From assembly GCA_009663005.1 (NCBI GenBank), contig VIGQ01001496.1:1-20000 (forward strand): a stretch of 20,000 nt of DNA, given 5' to 3'. This document shows, piece by piece, positions 1-9,326 of this stretch. Every line of letters begins with the position of its first letter. The stretch's first letter is position 1. Made by a program: the position numbers and the translations under genes. The notes under the pieces are model-generated. The model did not search any database, had not been told where the DNA came from, and saw nothing but the letters and a program-made list of their open reading frames with translations. Origin of the DNA: Actinidia chinensis (taxonomy: Eukaryota > Streptophyta > Magnoliopsida > Ericales > Actinidiaceae).

Positions 1-119
1 AGAAAAATGGGACAAGAAAGAGAGTTTTAGTTTTTTTGGGTTTGAGTCCCACTTAAAAAAATGATGTAAGGGATAAAAATTAGCCCAGATTTAAAGAGTT
101 GTTAAAAAAATCAGCCCAC

Positions 120-1245
120 CAAACATTGTAATAATCAGGTTAAAGCCTTATGTAGGGCCTAAGGGCGAGTGAGGGGAAGAGTAGTACATTGCTACAGCCA
201 TGAAACTCAAAACCATAACTTTGCTCTGGCTAAGTAGAAATAAATCTTTAAATTTTTAAAATATCCCAACTCTTATAGTTGTAATATATTAGAAGTAATT
301 AATGACTGAGATTTCATTGAAAAATATTTTTTTTTTTTTAAAAATTGATCATTTTTTCTTCTCAAAAGTGTGAGGGACCTATATATGTTTGATGCCAATG
401 GCCAAAAAATCTCAAAATACGCATATTTTTTATTCAGTGGATCATTTTTAGTAGTGGACTATACAAACAAAATTTCAATCACCCATTTATTTCTTCTCAT
501 TTCTCCAAACTAGCAACACCTTTTTAACATCATTATACTTGTTATTTATTTTCTATTGTTTAGCAATGTATCTTTTCGTATATGTATGAATAACTCTTAT
601 AGATATTTATATTTATCTGTTTTTTACATTATAAACTCTACAAATAAGCCTAATAATTTTTTGGGTTTGAAAAGCGGTGTACCAGTGAACACGGACAATT
701 ACTAATAATTATTAATAGGTATTACTCGGTCTAAGCCCAAGGATTGCCCAGGAGAGTGAGAAAAGTAATGTTCCACCCCTTGAAACTAGAGAGCAACTAC
801 AACCTTTCATCAAATCATTCGTCTAATTCAAATTTGATGAAAAGGGGTGACAAAAAAGATCTATACTCACCCAATTGATCAAATCTAAACAAATGAAGGG
901 GAGAGCAAAATTCTTTCACAAATTAGTGCATGCAACAAAATCCTTCGTCAAACTCTACTTTACTCAAATAATATGAAACTTTTCAAGGTTGAGGATTAGA
1001 GGGTGTTTTCCCCATCATGTCTCGTTTTTGGAATAGTCGAAATTTTGTTGAAGAAAAAGAGTAAAGATGTAGTTCTCAGTATAAGAATCAAGCTTTATCA
1101 AATTTTCACTCTATCCGACTAAAAAAGTGTTAAAACGGGAGGGGAGATGGTCTAACTTGTCCTAATATATGGAAAAACCTAAATTCAAAAAACATATAAA
1201 TGCACGAATAGTAATAAATTAAGGGTGATTTCATTTTATTTTCTC
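120..1245. repeat. Dispersed repeat family, copy A (interrupted)
   Basis: This stretch matches 18020-18700 in the same orientation. Shared landmarks run in the same order: a block near 136-196 containing AGGTTAAAGCCTTA and GGGGAAGAGTA, a block at 730-770 with GGTCTAAGCCC and GAGTGAGAAAAGTAAT, then GAGAGCAAAATT near 901, GAGTAAAGAT near 1060, and GGGAGATGGTCTA near 1143 followed by AAATTCAAA and AATGCAC. Copy A holds about 500 bp (roughly 197-705) that copy B lacks, so A carries an insertion or B a deletion. No coding capacity, clear terminal repeats or flanking duplications were found. The family is not recognised; it could be an old LTR fragment or a non-autonomous transposon. Confidence 0.65.
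197..705. other. Extra segment inside repeat copy A, no gene seen
   Basis: AT-rich sequence that interrupts the similarity between the two dispersed repeat copies. I see no open frame, terminal inverted repeats or flanking duplication to explain it as a mobile insertion. Confidence 0.35.
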
Positions 1246-1249
1246 CAAA

Positions 1250-2120
1250 AATATTTTGCCTTGATATAAAAAAATTACAAAGTAATCTTTGCATGTGTTG
1301 AAAACATATATAATGGTAAATGGAAGGGTAATTTTGTTACTTTCAAACATAATAGTTTGGTTAATCTTTTAAATCAGTTTTGCAGAATATTTTGCAAAAA
1401 AAAATTTATTTGGTTTATTGGTTTTTGCGAAACTGGTGCTGTAGGAATTTTTAAAAAACATGCTTAAAAATACTTCTCAAATATTAATAACATTTATGCA
1501 AAATATACTAAAGTCAAAAAAATAAAAATAAAAAAATAAAAGTTTGATCATGAGAATAAAATTAAATCTCTACAGTTTCAATTGTAACAAATTAACCATA
1601 TTATGTTTAATCTAGTAATATTTAATAATCCGTTAATCTCGTCTACCTAAGGCTAAGGAATCGATTGGTTTTCACTCAAAAGTATGGAAACGAATTCGTA
1701 TAACAGTTATCCCTTTTAAAGCACTAATCGAAATGTTAACAATGCAAATTAGATAGTTGGGGTTGTTGTTGTGTATTAAACAATCAGATTTGTATGATAA
1801 TGATATGCCATTTGACATGAGAATGGTCGATTAGGATGTTACAATGATAAACCTTATTATACATGTGGTTTAAGTGCATTTTGTGAGCAAACTAGTTAGT
1901 TTTGTTAACCTTATTAGATGGAGACAAAACGAAAAAATTTAAAATGTTTATAATTAAAAGATAATAGTAATTTGTTCTCTTAGTCAAAACTCTATAATTT
2001 TTTTTTAATGGAATTTTCGCTATAAAAAAAAATAAATTCTAAAAAATCATTCCGCAAAATTGATTCCAAAACTGAACCGCACATCAATTCTGGGGTAAGA
2101 GGAGAGTGGAAAAAATAAAT
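1250..2120. other. AT-rich intergenic stretch, nothing recognised
   Basis: Rich in A and T homopolymers, with frequent stops in all frames. No gene, RNA or repeat structure could be supported. It lies downstream of the minus-strand TIR exon remnant, where the NB-ARC exon of a TIR-NBS-LRR gene would be expected; no P-loop-like coding stretch was seen on that strand. Confidence 0.5.
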
Positions 2121-2140
2121 TAGGATTTGGAGGAAATACA

Positions 2141-2609
2141 TCCTCTTGATTTTGCAAACCATCCAGCATACTCGCAACCTCTGGAGCGCCGCACTCCGTC
2201 TTTCGTCTTCTCACGAAGCCTTCGTCTCCAGATCTCTCGCCTGTTCCTTCACTTCCCCGGGATCCCACATCGTAAAACACCGGCAAAATGAAGGGATCCA
2301 CTTTTACAATGCTCCAGAATCGTCTGGACCTCGAAGAGGCAATGCATTTGAAGATGCGTAATCTTCCGAGACACGACCCGACATCGTGGAGTACTTGATC
2401 GCTTCCTGTACTAGGAATTTGATGTTCTCTGACCTCCTGATCTCGTTCGTAGTCTCGGACGGTCGGAATCCGGCCCGATTTCAGGGTTGGTAGAGGTTGA
2501 TCGGTGATTTTTTTGGGTGTTAAGCCTCCGAAAACTCAGGAAAATGTCGTTAGTTGAATTTTGAATCGGAGCGGAGTGGGAGGCCTTGGGGCTTCGATTG
2601 AGGTAGCAT
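2141..2609 (-). pseudogene. Decayed TIR-domain exon (TIR-NBS-LRR type resistance gene remnant)
   Basis: Read on the minus strand and allowing frameshifts, this segment follows the motif order of a plant TIR domain, the NADase/signalling domain at the N terminus of TIR-NBS-LRR immune receptors. A possible start is the ATG at 2609. Box 1 reads DIFLSFR (2528-2548). FLVQEAIKYS (2388-2417) and SEDYASS (2349-2369) follow. Next comes a stretch resembling the usual WCLDELV region, with CLFE and ILEHCK in one frame. PFILPVFYDV (2266-2295) follows, then GEVKEQ in a second frame, EVASM (2167-2181) and AGWFAKSRG (2141-2167). At least five frame changes break it. No NB-ARC or leucine-rich repeats are seen downstream, so this is an isolated first exon. 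It might have been a TIR-only or TIR-NBS-LRR gene; the evidence is motif reading by eye. Confidence 0.72.
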
Positions 2610-2720
2610 TGAAGAAAAGAGCGAGATATGAAAGAGATGGAATTAGTGATGAAGAGAGTGAGATTTTTGGTATTGGAGAGAGATGGAATCGGAGGCGTTA
2701 CATGATGAGTGTTTGATACA
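2610..2720 (-). other. Possible 5' leader of the TIR relic
   Basis: On the minus strand this is a CT-rich stretch (repeated CTCTTTC and CATCTCT blocks) immediately upstream of the candidate ATG of the TIR remnant, as is common in plant 5' untranslated regions. No TATA box could be fixed with confidence. Inference from position and composition only. Confidence 0.25.
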
Positions 2721-3470
2721 AGAGACTACAACAAATAATAGCAAGTGTAGTTTTGGTTAATCAACAGAACACAGCGGCGGAAAATAATTAAAGAAGGCAC
2801 ATGCGCTCGTTCAAGTCAACAAGAAATATAGGTCTGGACAAGATGATACGGAAAATTTTCAATTTGGCTGTAAAATTAGAATTTTTATATCAAGTTCAGC
2901 GGTTTAACAAATAATAATACGCTATTGAAGATAGTGATTCTAAATATAGTCATTACATGGTCAATGGAACACTTTTACCTTCTTCCCCCGAAACGACGCA
3001 ATTGTGAAATGGAAAAACGAGGCACTTCTTGTTTTGCAAGCGGGGTGGTTTGGTGGGAGAGTTAAAATCGTCAATTATCATGTAATGAACTTATTCTAGG
3101 TAAACTATTAGAGAAGCAACTCCCAATCGTTTAGTAACAATTAATGAAATATAATATTAGAAGCCCCAAGATAATATCCAAATGGAGCTAGAAATTGCAG
3201 ATTTAAGTTTGTGTTTATAGTCAGAAATATAAAAATGATTGTTTGATATTTTGTGAATTGTAGTGAACATGTAACTATAAATGTAAAAATACAAATCAAG
3301 TCTCTTAGTCTTTCTTCTAACTTGGATGTTCAAATTTTCCTTCTGATGTACCAACCAAATCTCAAGGCACGATAACAATTGGTGAAAGATTGCAATGAAC
3401 TTATGTTTCTTCTAAAGATGGGTTAATAGGATCGATATGGCTTTGTACAAATGTCTTCAAACACCTAAGT
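2720..3470. other. Intergenic, nothing recognised
   Basis: Unstructured AT-rich sequence. A 73-codon minus-strand open frame at 3157-3378 has no recognisable motif and a low-complexity composition. I regard it as chance. Confidence 0.5.
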
Positions 3471-3474
3471 GGAT

Positions 3475-3980
3475 GTGTTTGTAAACTGTTTATTTTTTTT
3501 TTTAGTAAACCAAAATAAAAATTTGTTTGTATACTATTATAAATTGTAAATAAGGCAAAACTAATACCACTATTTTTAAAAATAGTGAAACAAAAAATAC
3601 AACAAAAAAGGGTATTTTTGTTTTATTTAAAAAAAAAATGTACATCCACAGCACTCTTAATCCAATCCTTATCCACTACCCCCACCACCTCTACCTCCAC
3701 CTCCAGCAACCATCACCACCTCCTCAATCGCAGCCGCCACACCACCACCAACCGCCATAGCCACCACACACCTCACCATCACCACGCCACGCTACCGCCA
3801 CCACCTCTTCTATGATCTCCGTCTCCATCACCACCGTCACATTTTTTTAACAGTTTAAAAAAACGGTGAACACAAATATAATTTTATTTTTAAATAGATT
3901 TAAAAAAAGGTGAACACAAAAATTTTTGTTCTTTATTTTATAACAAATAAAACAAAACTAAACCAAATCTCAACAAACAC
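3475..3980. mobile_element. Probable small non-autonomous DNA transposon with CCACC-rich core
   Basis: The ends are inverted: GTGTTTGT at 3475-3482 and ACAAACAC at 3973-3980. Similarity continues inward as T-rich/A-rich arms (left GTAAACCAAAATAAAAATTT near 3506, right with AAAATTTTTGTTC near 3919 and AAACAAAACTAAACCAAA near 3950). The core at 3664-3835 is CCACCA/CCGCC-rich. Within the right arm TTTAAAAAAA followed by GGTGAACACAAA occurs twice (3853-3876 and 3897-3920). I found no convincing target-site duplication, so the superfamily is open; a hAT- or Mutator-like miniature element is possible. It has no coding capacity: the open frame at 3585-3815 is an artefact of the CCACC core. Confidence 0.42.
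3664..3835. repeat. CCACC/CCG low-complexity minisatellite
   Basis: Degenerate runs of CCACCA, CCTCCA and CCGCCA with almost no G on the plus strand. Its frames read as Thr/Pro/His-rich strings, which is compositional noise and not a protein. Confidence 0.75.
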
Positions 3981-5561
3981 AAAAAACAGAAAAATTGATG
4001 AAAAACGTTACCAAAAAATTCCATAGAGTTCAAGGGGATCCTAACATTACAATACCAAGTGTACTTGGTGAAACTAATAAAAAATGATACAATTTAAATT
4101 TTTTAATTTTAAGAAACACCATTAATCCACCTAAATAAGCCTTGAAACAGTTAAAGGGAGAAGGAGACGTCAATTCATGTTAGGTTTGGAAGAAAATATA
4201 GTTCTTGGATTCAAGGCATGGGTGAGAAAACTCCTCAAAACACACCGAATCCTAGCATAACTAAAGCAAGAATTAACAACAAGAATGGAAAGATGAATGA
4301 TAGTTCAATAGAATAATCAAAATCCAATTAAAAATATAAGTAAATTGACAACTATTTGAAATGTAGCAAAGTAGAACAAGAATTATAAGTTTTAACTCCC
4401 AAAAGTCGATGAGGCATTTTCCCCCCATTATGTTTTCATCCCTTGCCACACTCCCACATACGAAAACTACTCTGCTACAAATGACTTGCAACCAAACAAT
4501 ACTCTGATACGTTGTCGCCACCAACTCGACAGGTCCGTCGGCCTCCATTCCCAACATCGTCGCCCATTGCCCATGTTTCTGCTTAATGTTTGTAGTTTTG
4601 TCTTTGTCATTGGGTAATTGCTCTTTCTTTATACCTTGTGGAATCTTTTGATGGGGTAATGGACGGAGAGAAATATGCGGAATTTGTCTTAGGATAAGTT
4701 ATTTGTGCCTGGGGTGAAGCCAACTGCACACACAGACCTTGACTTGCCCCGATAATCTGACTGCAACATGAAGGCAACAAATGATGGCACTAAGAAAACT
4801 CACCGAACAAAGCCGACTTGCACACGAGCACAAATATTTAAAAACATGAATAACAAGAAGGTAATAAGTAAAAAAAAACGGGGTAGGAATAGAATCACCG
4901 TGAACCTTGAATTGAGGAAAGCATAGGCAGTTTGCCCCTCATTGTCTTCACAACATTGTCAAACCTATTAAGATCGCTTGTGTTACTTGACCATGCTCAC
5001 TGTCTCTTTTTCTCTCTTCTTACTCATATCTATTGTCTCTAAACTTTTCTTCCTCCTTTTGCAATAACTGTTATATGTGGCCTTCCTACTCATCAAGAGG
5101 GTCTCACCTATGCCCTAGATTGCGTGCTAGCATGGAAGGGGCATTCAATATGATGTGATAAAAATATGAGATATATTTCACTTGCACCGACACAGATTAA
5201 AATGCAAGAGTGACCATAGTCTCCTTCTTAATCTACCTAATCTCCATCAATTGCACCCCTCAAACCTACAACTAAAATCCGTTGCCTACTCTTTTGCTAA
5301 ATAAACCTTATTGCAGATCGAAAGGGGTCGTAACAATAGTAGATAGAGTCACAAGAGAAAGCACAATGATTGTAAGACCCTAGGAATATGGTGTAGGAGT
5401 CCTTTCTCTGTCGATAGAAAGGAGGAAAAGGATGGGAGAGGGAAAAAGAAAGATAGTGATCAAATGGTGGCTTTGGTCGGCAGCCAATGGCAATGGCTTT
5501 TAAATCGAGTTTTTGAATATGAAAAGAAAGACGAAGAAGAAGGGGCAAATTGTTTGAATTC
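3981..5561. other. Intergenic, no gene supported
   Basis: Mixed sequence with open frames on the minus strand at 4273-4557 (94 codons) and 5297-5548 (83 codons). Neither contains a motif I recognise, and neither shows splice or start context that would set it apart. The second is rich in pyrimidine tracts on the minus strand and could equally be a leader sequence. Nothing else is evident. Confidence 0.45.
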
Positions 5562-6110
5562 TTTCCACTTTCAAATTCATGTTAGTTGATATTTCCTTCT
5601 ATTTCACCTTTGTTGAAATATTTACATGAGTACTTATCTTCCAGTCATATGAGATTCCCCGTATAAAAACTCACTAGACTTAAACCCACTTGTAGAAAAA
5701 GTTAAACAAGTTACTCATGGCTAATATTTTAATAAGGTGTACGTATTGGACTTCCCCCGAATAAAAACCCACTAGACGTAGTAAACCACTTGTAGAAAAA
5801 GTAACGATTTTAGTCATGGCTAAAATATTTTAATAAGGTTGTAGTATTGGACAGAACCATTAGACTTACTTAAACCACTTAGAAAAAGTTTTTAACAATT
5901 TTTTCCCATTTTAAATTCCAAGTAGTTGATATTTCTCCATATTTTTCACATTTGTGTCGGGATATTCGGGCACCACTTTAATACATACGAGATCCTCGGA
6001 ATAAAAAAACCATAGAGTGCTCAAAATGTAGAAAAGGTAAAAGAATTTTAGAACTCATGGCTAATATTTTAATTAAGTATTGAAATGAAACATACTAGAC
6101 TTGAATTTGC
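5562..6110. repeat. Nested tandem repeat (about 100-bp and about 335-bp periods)
   Basis: A short unit, marked by ATAAAAACCCACTAGAC, then CCACTTGTAGAAAAAGT, then CATGGCTAATATTTTAATAA and a GTATTGGA end, occurs at about 5651-5750, again at 5751-5851, and in truncated form at 5852-5895. A longer unit, opening with a TTCCACTTTCAAATTC-like block and GTAGTTGATATTTC, followed by the short unit, occurs at 5562-5750 and again at about 5900-6090. The array ends with a partial CATACTAGACTT. Copies differ by substitutions and small indels. No coding sense is apparent; the array appears to have grown by unequal exchange. Confidence 0.75.
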
Positions 6111-6864
6111 TAAAGGTTTCTCCCTCGTTTTATATTTGTATTGTTCTCTTGTTTTCATGGGCTCAGTTTTTTTTAATCAAATCTAGATGATTAGGTAAGA
6201 CGCTAACAGTGATGTATATTATTTTAAAAAGAAATTGTGTCATTTTCTTGTAGAAGGGCTTTTGATTATAGGTAATCCACATGCTTCATTATCGGGTTGA
6301 AAAATTATTGGAAAAAATACAAAAAGATACTTAGGGTGATGCGGGAACAGAATAATCTTATATTTAATTGTGATATTTAACCTCCAGAATTTGATCTGAT
6401 CATAACTAAAATTTCTGTTAGTCCTTATTCATTAGATTGACAGAACTAACTAATTCTATTAAAAAATTAGAAACAATGACATCCTCTAAAGTACAGTCTT
6501 TTAAAAGTCCTAATCGATACATTTAGGGTTACTTTTCAACTAGAAATAAAAACATTTAGTTATTCAAGAGATTCAACCATGTTAATATTTCTTGAAAATT
6601 TCTTCATATTTTTACAATCTTAAGATCAGTGAAAAGGATTCGTTGTTAGTTTTAACAATCAAATGGACAATCTTTGAGAAATCAGTTTTTCGGACATGTG
6701 ATTTTAAGAAATTGAGTTCTGGCCTAGTGTAGGTGATTTACTGAACATTTCACATTTTAGTGATCTAAGAACCGAGTTAAAAAAGCAACAATAGTGTAAA
6801 GCTATTCTCTACAAGAATCAATAATATAAAAACTCATACAAAAAAGTAAAGCAAAATAAAAGAG
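6111..6864. other. Intergenic, nothing recognised
   Basis: AT-rich sequence without long open frames or visible repeats. If the minus-strand block at 6870-7218 is an exon, this would be its downstream intron; no following exon could be identified. Confidence 0.4.
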
Positions 6865-6869
6865 ATTAC

Positions 6870-7218
6870 CTTAGCTCACTTCCAACTGTTTCAAGTTGTT
6901 GTTGTGCACGCCCCAGAGCGACAACTTTCTGTGAAAACCGTAGGGCACGTATCAAGGGACTCATTGATTTATAATTTCAGTGGTGAGGAAACTCTCAGAT
7001 GCTTGGTAGTGAGCGTGCACACAACACTTTCTCAATGGACTTGGCTTCATACCTAAAAGCCCAACTCCAATTCCAAGTCTGTCAAAAATATCAAATCGGT
7101 TGCAGATGTTTTTAAACAAATGACCACTATCACAATCAAGCAAGGGTGAGGGAGTGAAAATAGGCTGAAGAGCTGAGAACTTCAGAAGTCCGTAGCGTAA
7201 GAGAGCAACAAATACCAT
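6870..7218 (-). pseudogene. Possible exon remnant, product not recognised
   Basis: This block is less AT-rich than its surroundings. The minus strand carries an 85-codon open frame from an ATG at 7218 to a stop at 6961. Just after it, in another frame, a coding-looking stretch continues with SPLIRALRFSQKVVALG and QQQLETVGSEL and ends at a good splice-donor context (AG then GTAATC, near 6870). One frameshift would join the two parts. Leucine, glutamine and charged residues make the second part look like a helical protein segment. I cannot name a family. It may be a decayed exon or chance; composition and the donor-like end are the only support. Confidence 0.3.
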
Positions 7219-7229
7219 CTATCATGTGG

Positions 7230-8310
7230 CTGCTTCTAAATGATACAAGTTCTTATTTAGCTCAAACTCAGAATTATTTACATTCTGACTGGAAGAAACT
7301 TTTTAATTACAAGGGGGGGAGGGGCGGAATATGGAAAAAAAAAATTGGGGATAATTTTTACTGGCATCTTCCCTTGATTACCTTTTCCGACTCCTCCCCG
7401 CTGGTAAGATATTATTATTATTATATTATATAATAATAATTTGTAGAATTAATAATAATAAATTTGACAAATATAAGGACACAAACAACTAGGTTTTTTT
7501 TACTAAGTGGAGTTATATATTGTTTATTATGTTAGTTTTACTAGTTTTTTATATTTGAAAGTAATAGTTTGTCGTTGCTGAAGAAAAAAAAAAGAAGAGA
7601 TAAGTAACAAAGAATGGAGACGGGTTGGCAAAAATTCGATACCCGTAAAGAATGGGATAGAGTTGGTCAATTTAATCCTGTTCGGGATCGGGGAGGAGAT
7701 TAAAAATAACTAATGAACCTTATCTTTCTAGAAATTCTAGTCGACGTTGTGAGTACAATATTTTTTGATTCTCAGAGGTGACTTAACCTCTTAAATGTTT
7801 TTGTACACGCAAGTCTAAGACATTCAAGTAATTACTTTGTATCCTTGGCATTTGAGCAATCTTCAAGCATTTGGTGGGTGGATGAGATTCACCTTTCTTT
7901 CCAAACTATTACTTATCGTTCCCTATCTAAACAAGAAAAGACACTCTCTTATCTGATGACCCATTCCTTGAAGGGGGATCCAAATTGCATGATTTAACCA
8001 AATTCTATATGATAAATTGTGGTGTGGTTTTAAATAATCGATGATGTGATAATTAATTTAACAAATTTCATAATTTCTTATTACCAGCTGATTACATTTC
8101 TAAATAAAAAAAGAAAAAAAAAAAAAAAAAAACTTCATGACATTATCTGAACCTCAAAAAGTTTAGCCCACAACTAAAATATTCTAATGAGTTATTGGCA
8201 CCCATTATCAATTTTGATACAACGTCCAATATTTTAAGACTTAAGTTAAAAAAATTTGGAACTAAAGACACGCATTCGCAATCAATACCGTACCTAGTAT
8301 GAAACATAGG
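7230..8310. other. Intergenic with simple-sequence tracts
   Basis: No gene found. Contains an AT hairpin with arms ATTATTATTA (7411-7420) and TAATAATAAT (7431-7440), a short G-rich run near 7312-7325, and an A-rich tract at about 8105-8132 that could be the tail of an old retroposed copy, although nothing recognisable precedes it. Confidence 0.5.
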
Positions 8311-9237
8311 TTAAGAAGGGGTTTGGTGCTGAACCAATGTATAGTTCCTAGTTGAAACTCCTTGGAAGATGGCGGGATACATGGCCAGGCCAAAGACTCT
8401 GTAGGCCAGTTGTTCTGTACCCGATCTGAACCAGTAGGCCTGGACTATAGTCTCAAGGATTTTAGTCCGGATATATTTGTACGACTTAATCCGACGTATC
8501 TAACGACGCCTCGTGTGTTTTAATCTGGACAAAATTTTGACAAAACTCCGAGGTCACGCGTGGTATGTGTCGAGTCGAATCAACAGTGAGTCAACGAGTC
8601 AACTCAGAAATCGTTGACCACTCGCCCAAGAGAGCAGAAACTCGGACACCAAATCGCACATACGAAAACACAAATGGAGCACAAATCTAAACAAATCGAC
8701 TAAATCGAGAGAGTAACAATGCACAAATCGAACCTGAAGCGAGTACAAATCGCACAACTAGAGCACATAGTCGCACTAAAATCGAGCACAAAACGACAGA
8801 ACTTGAAAGAACGCACAAATTGAACAAACGAACACAAATCGAAAACACTAGTCGGACAATCGAACACACCGGAGCACAAATCCAAAACCCGAATCGGATA
8901 CTCCAAATGAAAAACTCCAATCGTCGTCATCGTCTTCATTGAGGTCTCATCATCAAGGTAGGCCGTCGGCGTAGACTTCGTTCAAAAAGAAGAGAGAGAG
9001 GGTCGTGGGGGGCGTCCGTTGGAGAGAGAGGAGGGGGGTAATGGTGTGGTTTAGTCGGGAATAATAAACCACCCTCCACCCGGGACAGCGTTTATCCACT
9101 ATGGGGCACTATTAGTCGCTCGGACAAGTAGTCCGACGCCATTTTGGTAAACAAACGCGAGGGACTAGATTAGGACTAGACTCGTAGTTCCAATCCTACC
9201 TAGGTCGGGTTTGTTCGGGTAAACAAACATGCCCTTA
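8311..9237. mobile_element. Candidate non-autonomous DNA transposon (PIF/Harbinger-like)
   Basis: Both ends abut TTA (8311-8313 and 9235-9237), the 3-bp target typical of PIF/Harbinger. The right end read inward is GGGCATGTTTGTTTACC; the left end reads AGAAGGGGTTTGGTGCTG, an imperfect partner. Further in, a left block with GGACTATAGTC and TTTTAGTCCGG (about 8450-8480) resembles the reverse complement of CGGACAAGTAGTCCGACGCC (9121-9140), suggesting longer decayed arms. The body is notably CpG-rich compared with its flanks and contains a short-motif array. No transposase is present. The left terminus is weak, so the boundary and superfamily are tentative. Confidence 0.38.
8640..8900. repeat. 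Degenerate GCACAAATCGA-type short repeat array
   Basis: Variants of GCACAAATCGA and ACAAATCGCAC recur at irregular spacing across this segment (for example near 8675, 8720, 8743, 8785, 8813, 8833 and 8873). On the minus strand the array produces two overlapping open frames (8687-8920 and 8700-8939) rich in Phe, Cys, Leu, Arg and Val; these are consequences of the repeat, not genes. The array lies inside the candidate transposon at 8311-9237. Confidence 0.65.
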
Positions 9238-9326
9238 ATGAGTTTCAGGGATTTGTGTCAAAGGCAAAGGTGTAGATGTGGTAGTGATGTGGAATGGTCC
9301 AAGAGGAGGTGGATGAGATATATTAA

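Noticed and set aside
3585..3815. Thr/Pro/His-rich plus-strand frame
   Set aside because: It is the CCACC minisatellite translated; the composition is fully explained by the simple repeat.
4273..4557. 94-codon minus-strand frame as a gene
   Set aside because: No recognisable domain, AT-biased composition and no splice or promoter context; length alone is not enough in this sequence.
8105..8132. A-rich tract as the tail of a SINE or LINE
   Set aside because: No promoter boxes, RT motifs or flanking duplications were recognised before the tract.
8687..8939. Two overlapping minus-strand frames rich in Cys, Phe and Leu that look like membrane peptides
   Set aside because: They arise from the GCACAAATCGA-type repeat read backwards; the periodic codons are explained by the repeat and no start or family signal supports a gene.
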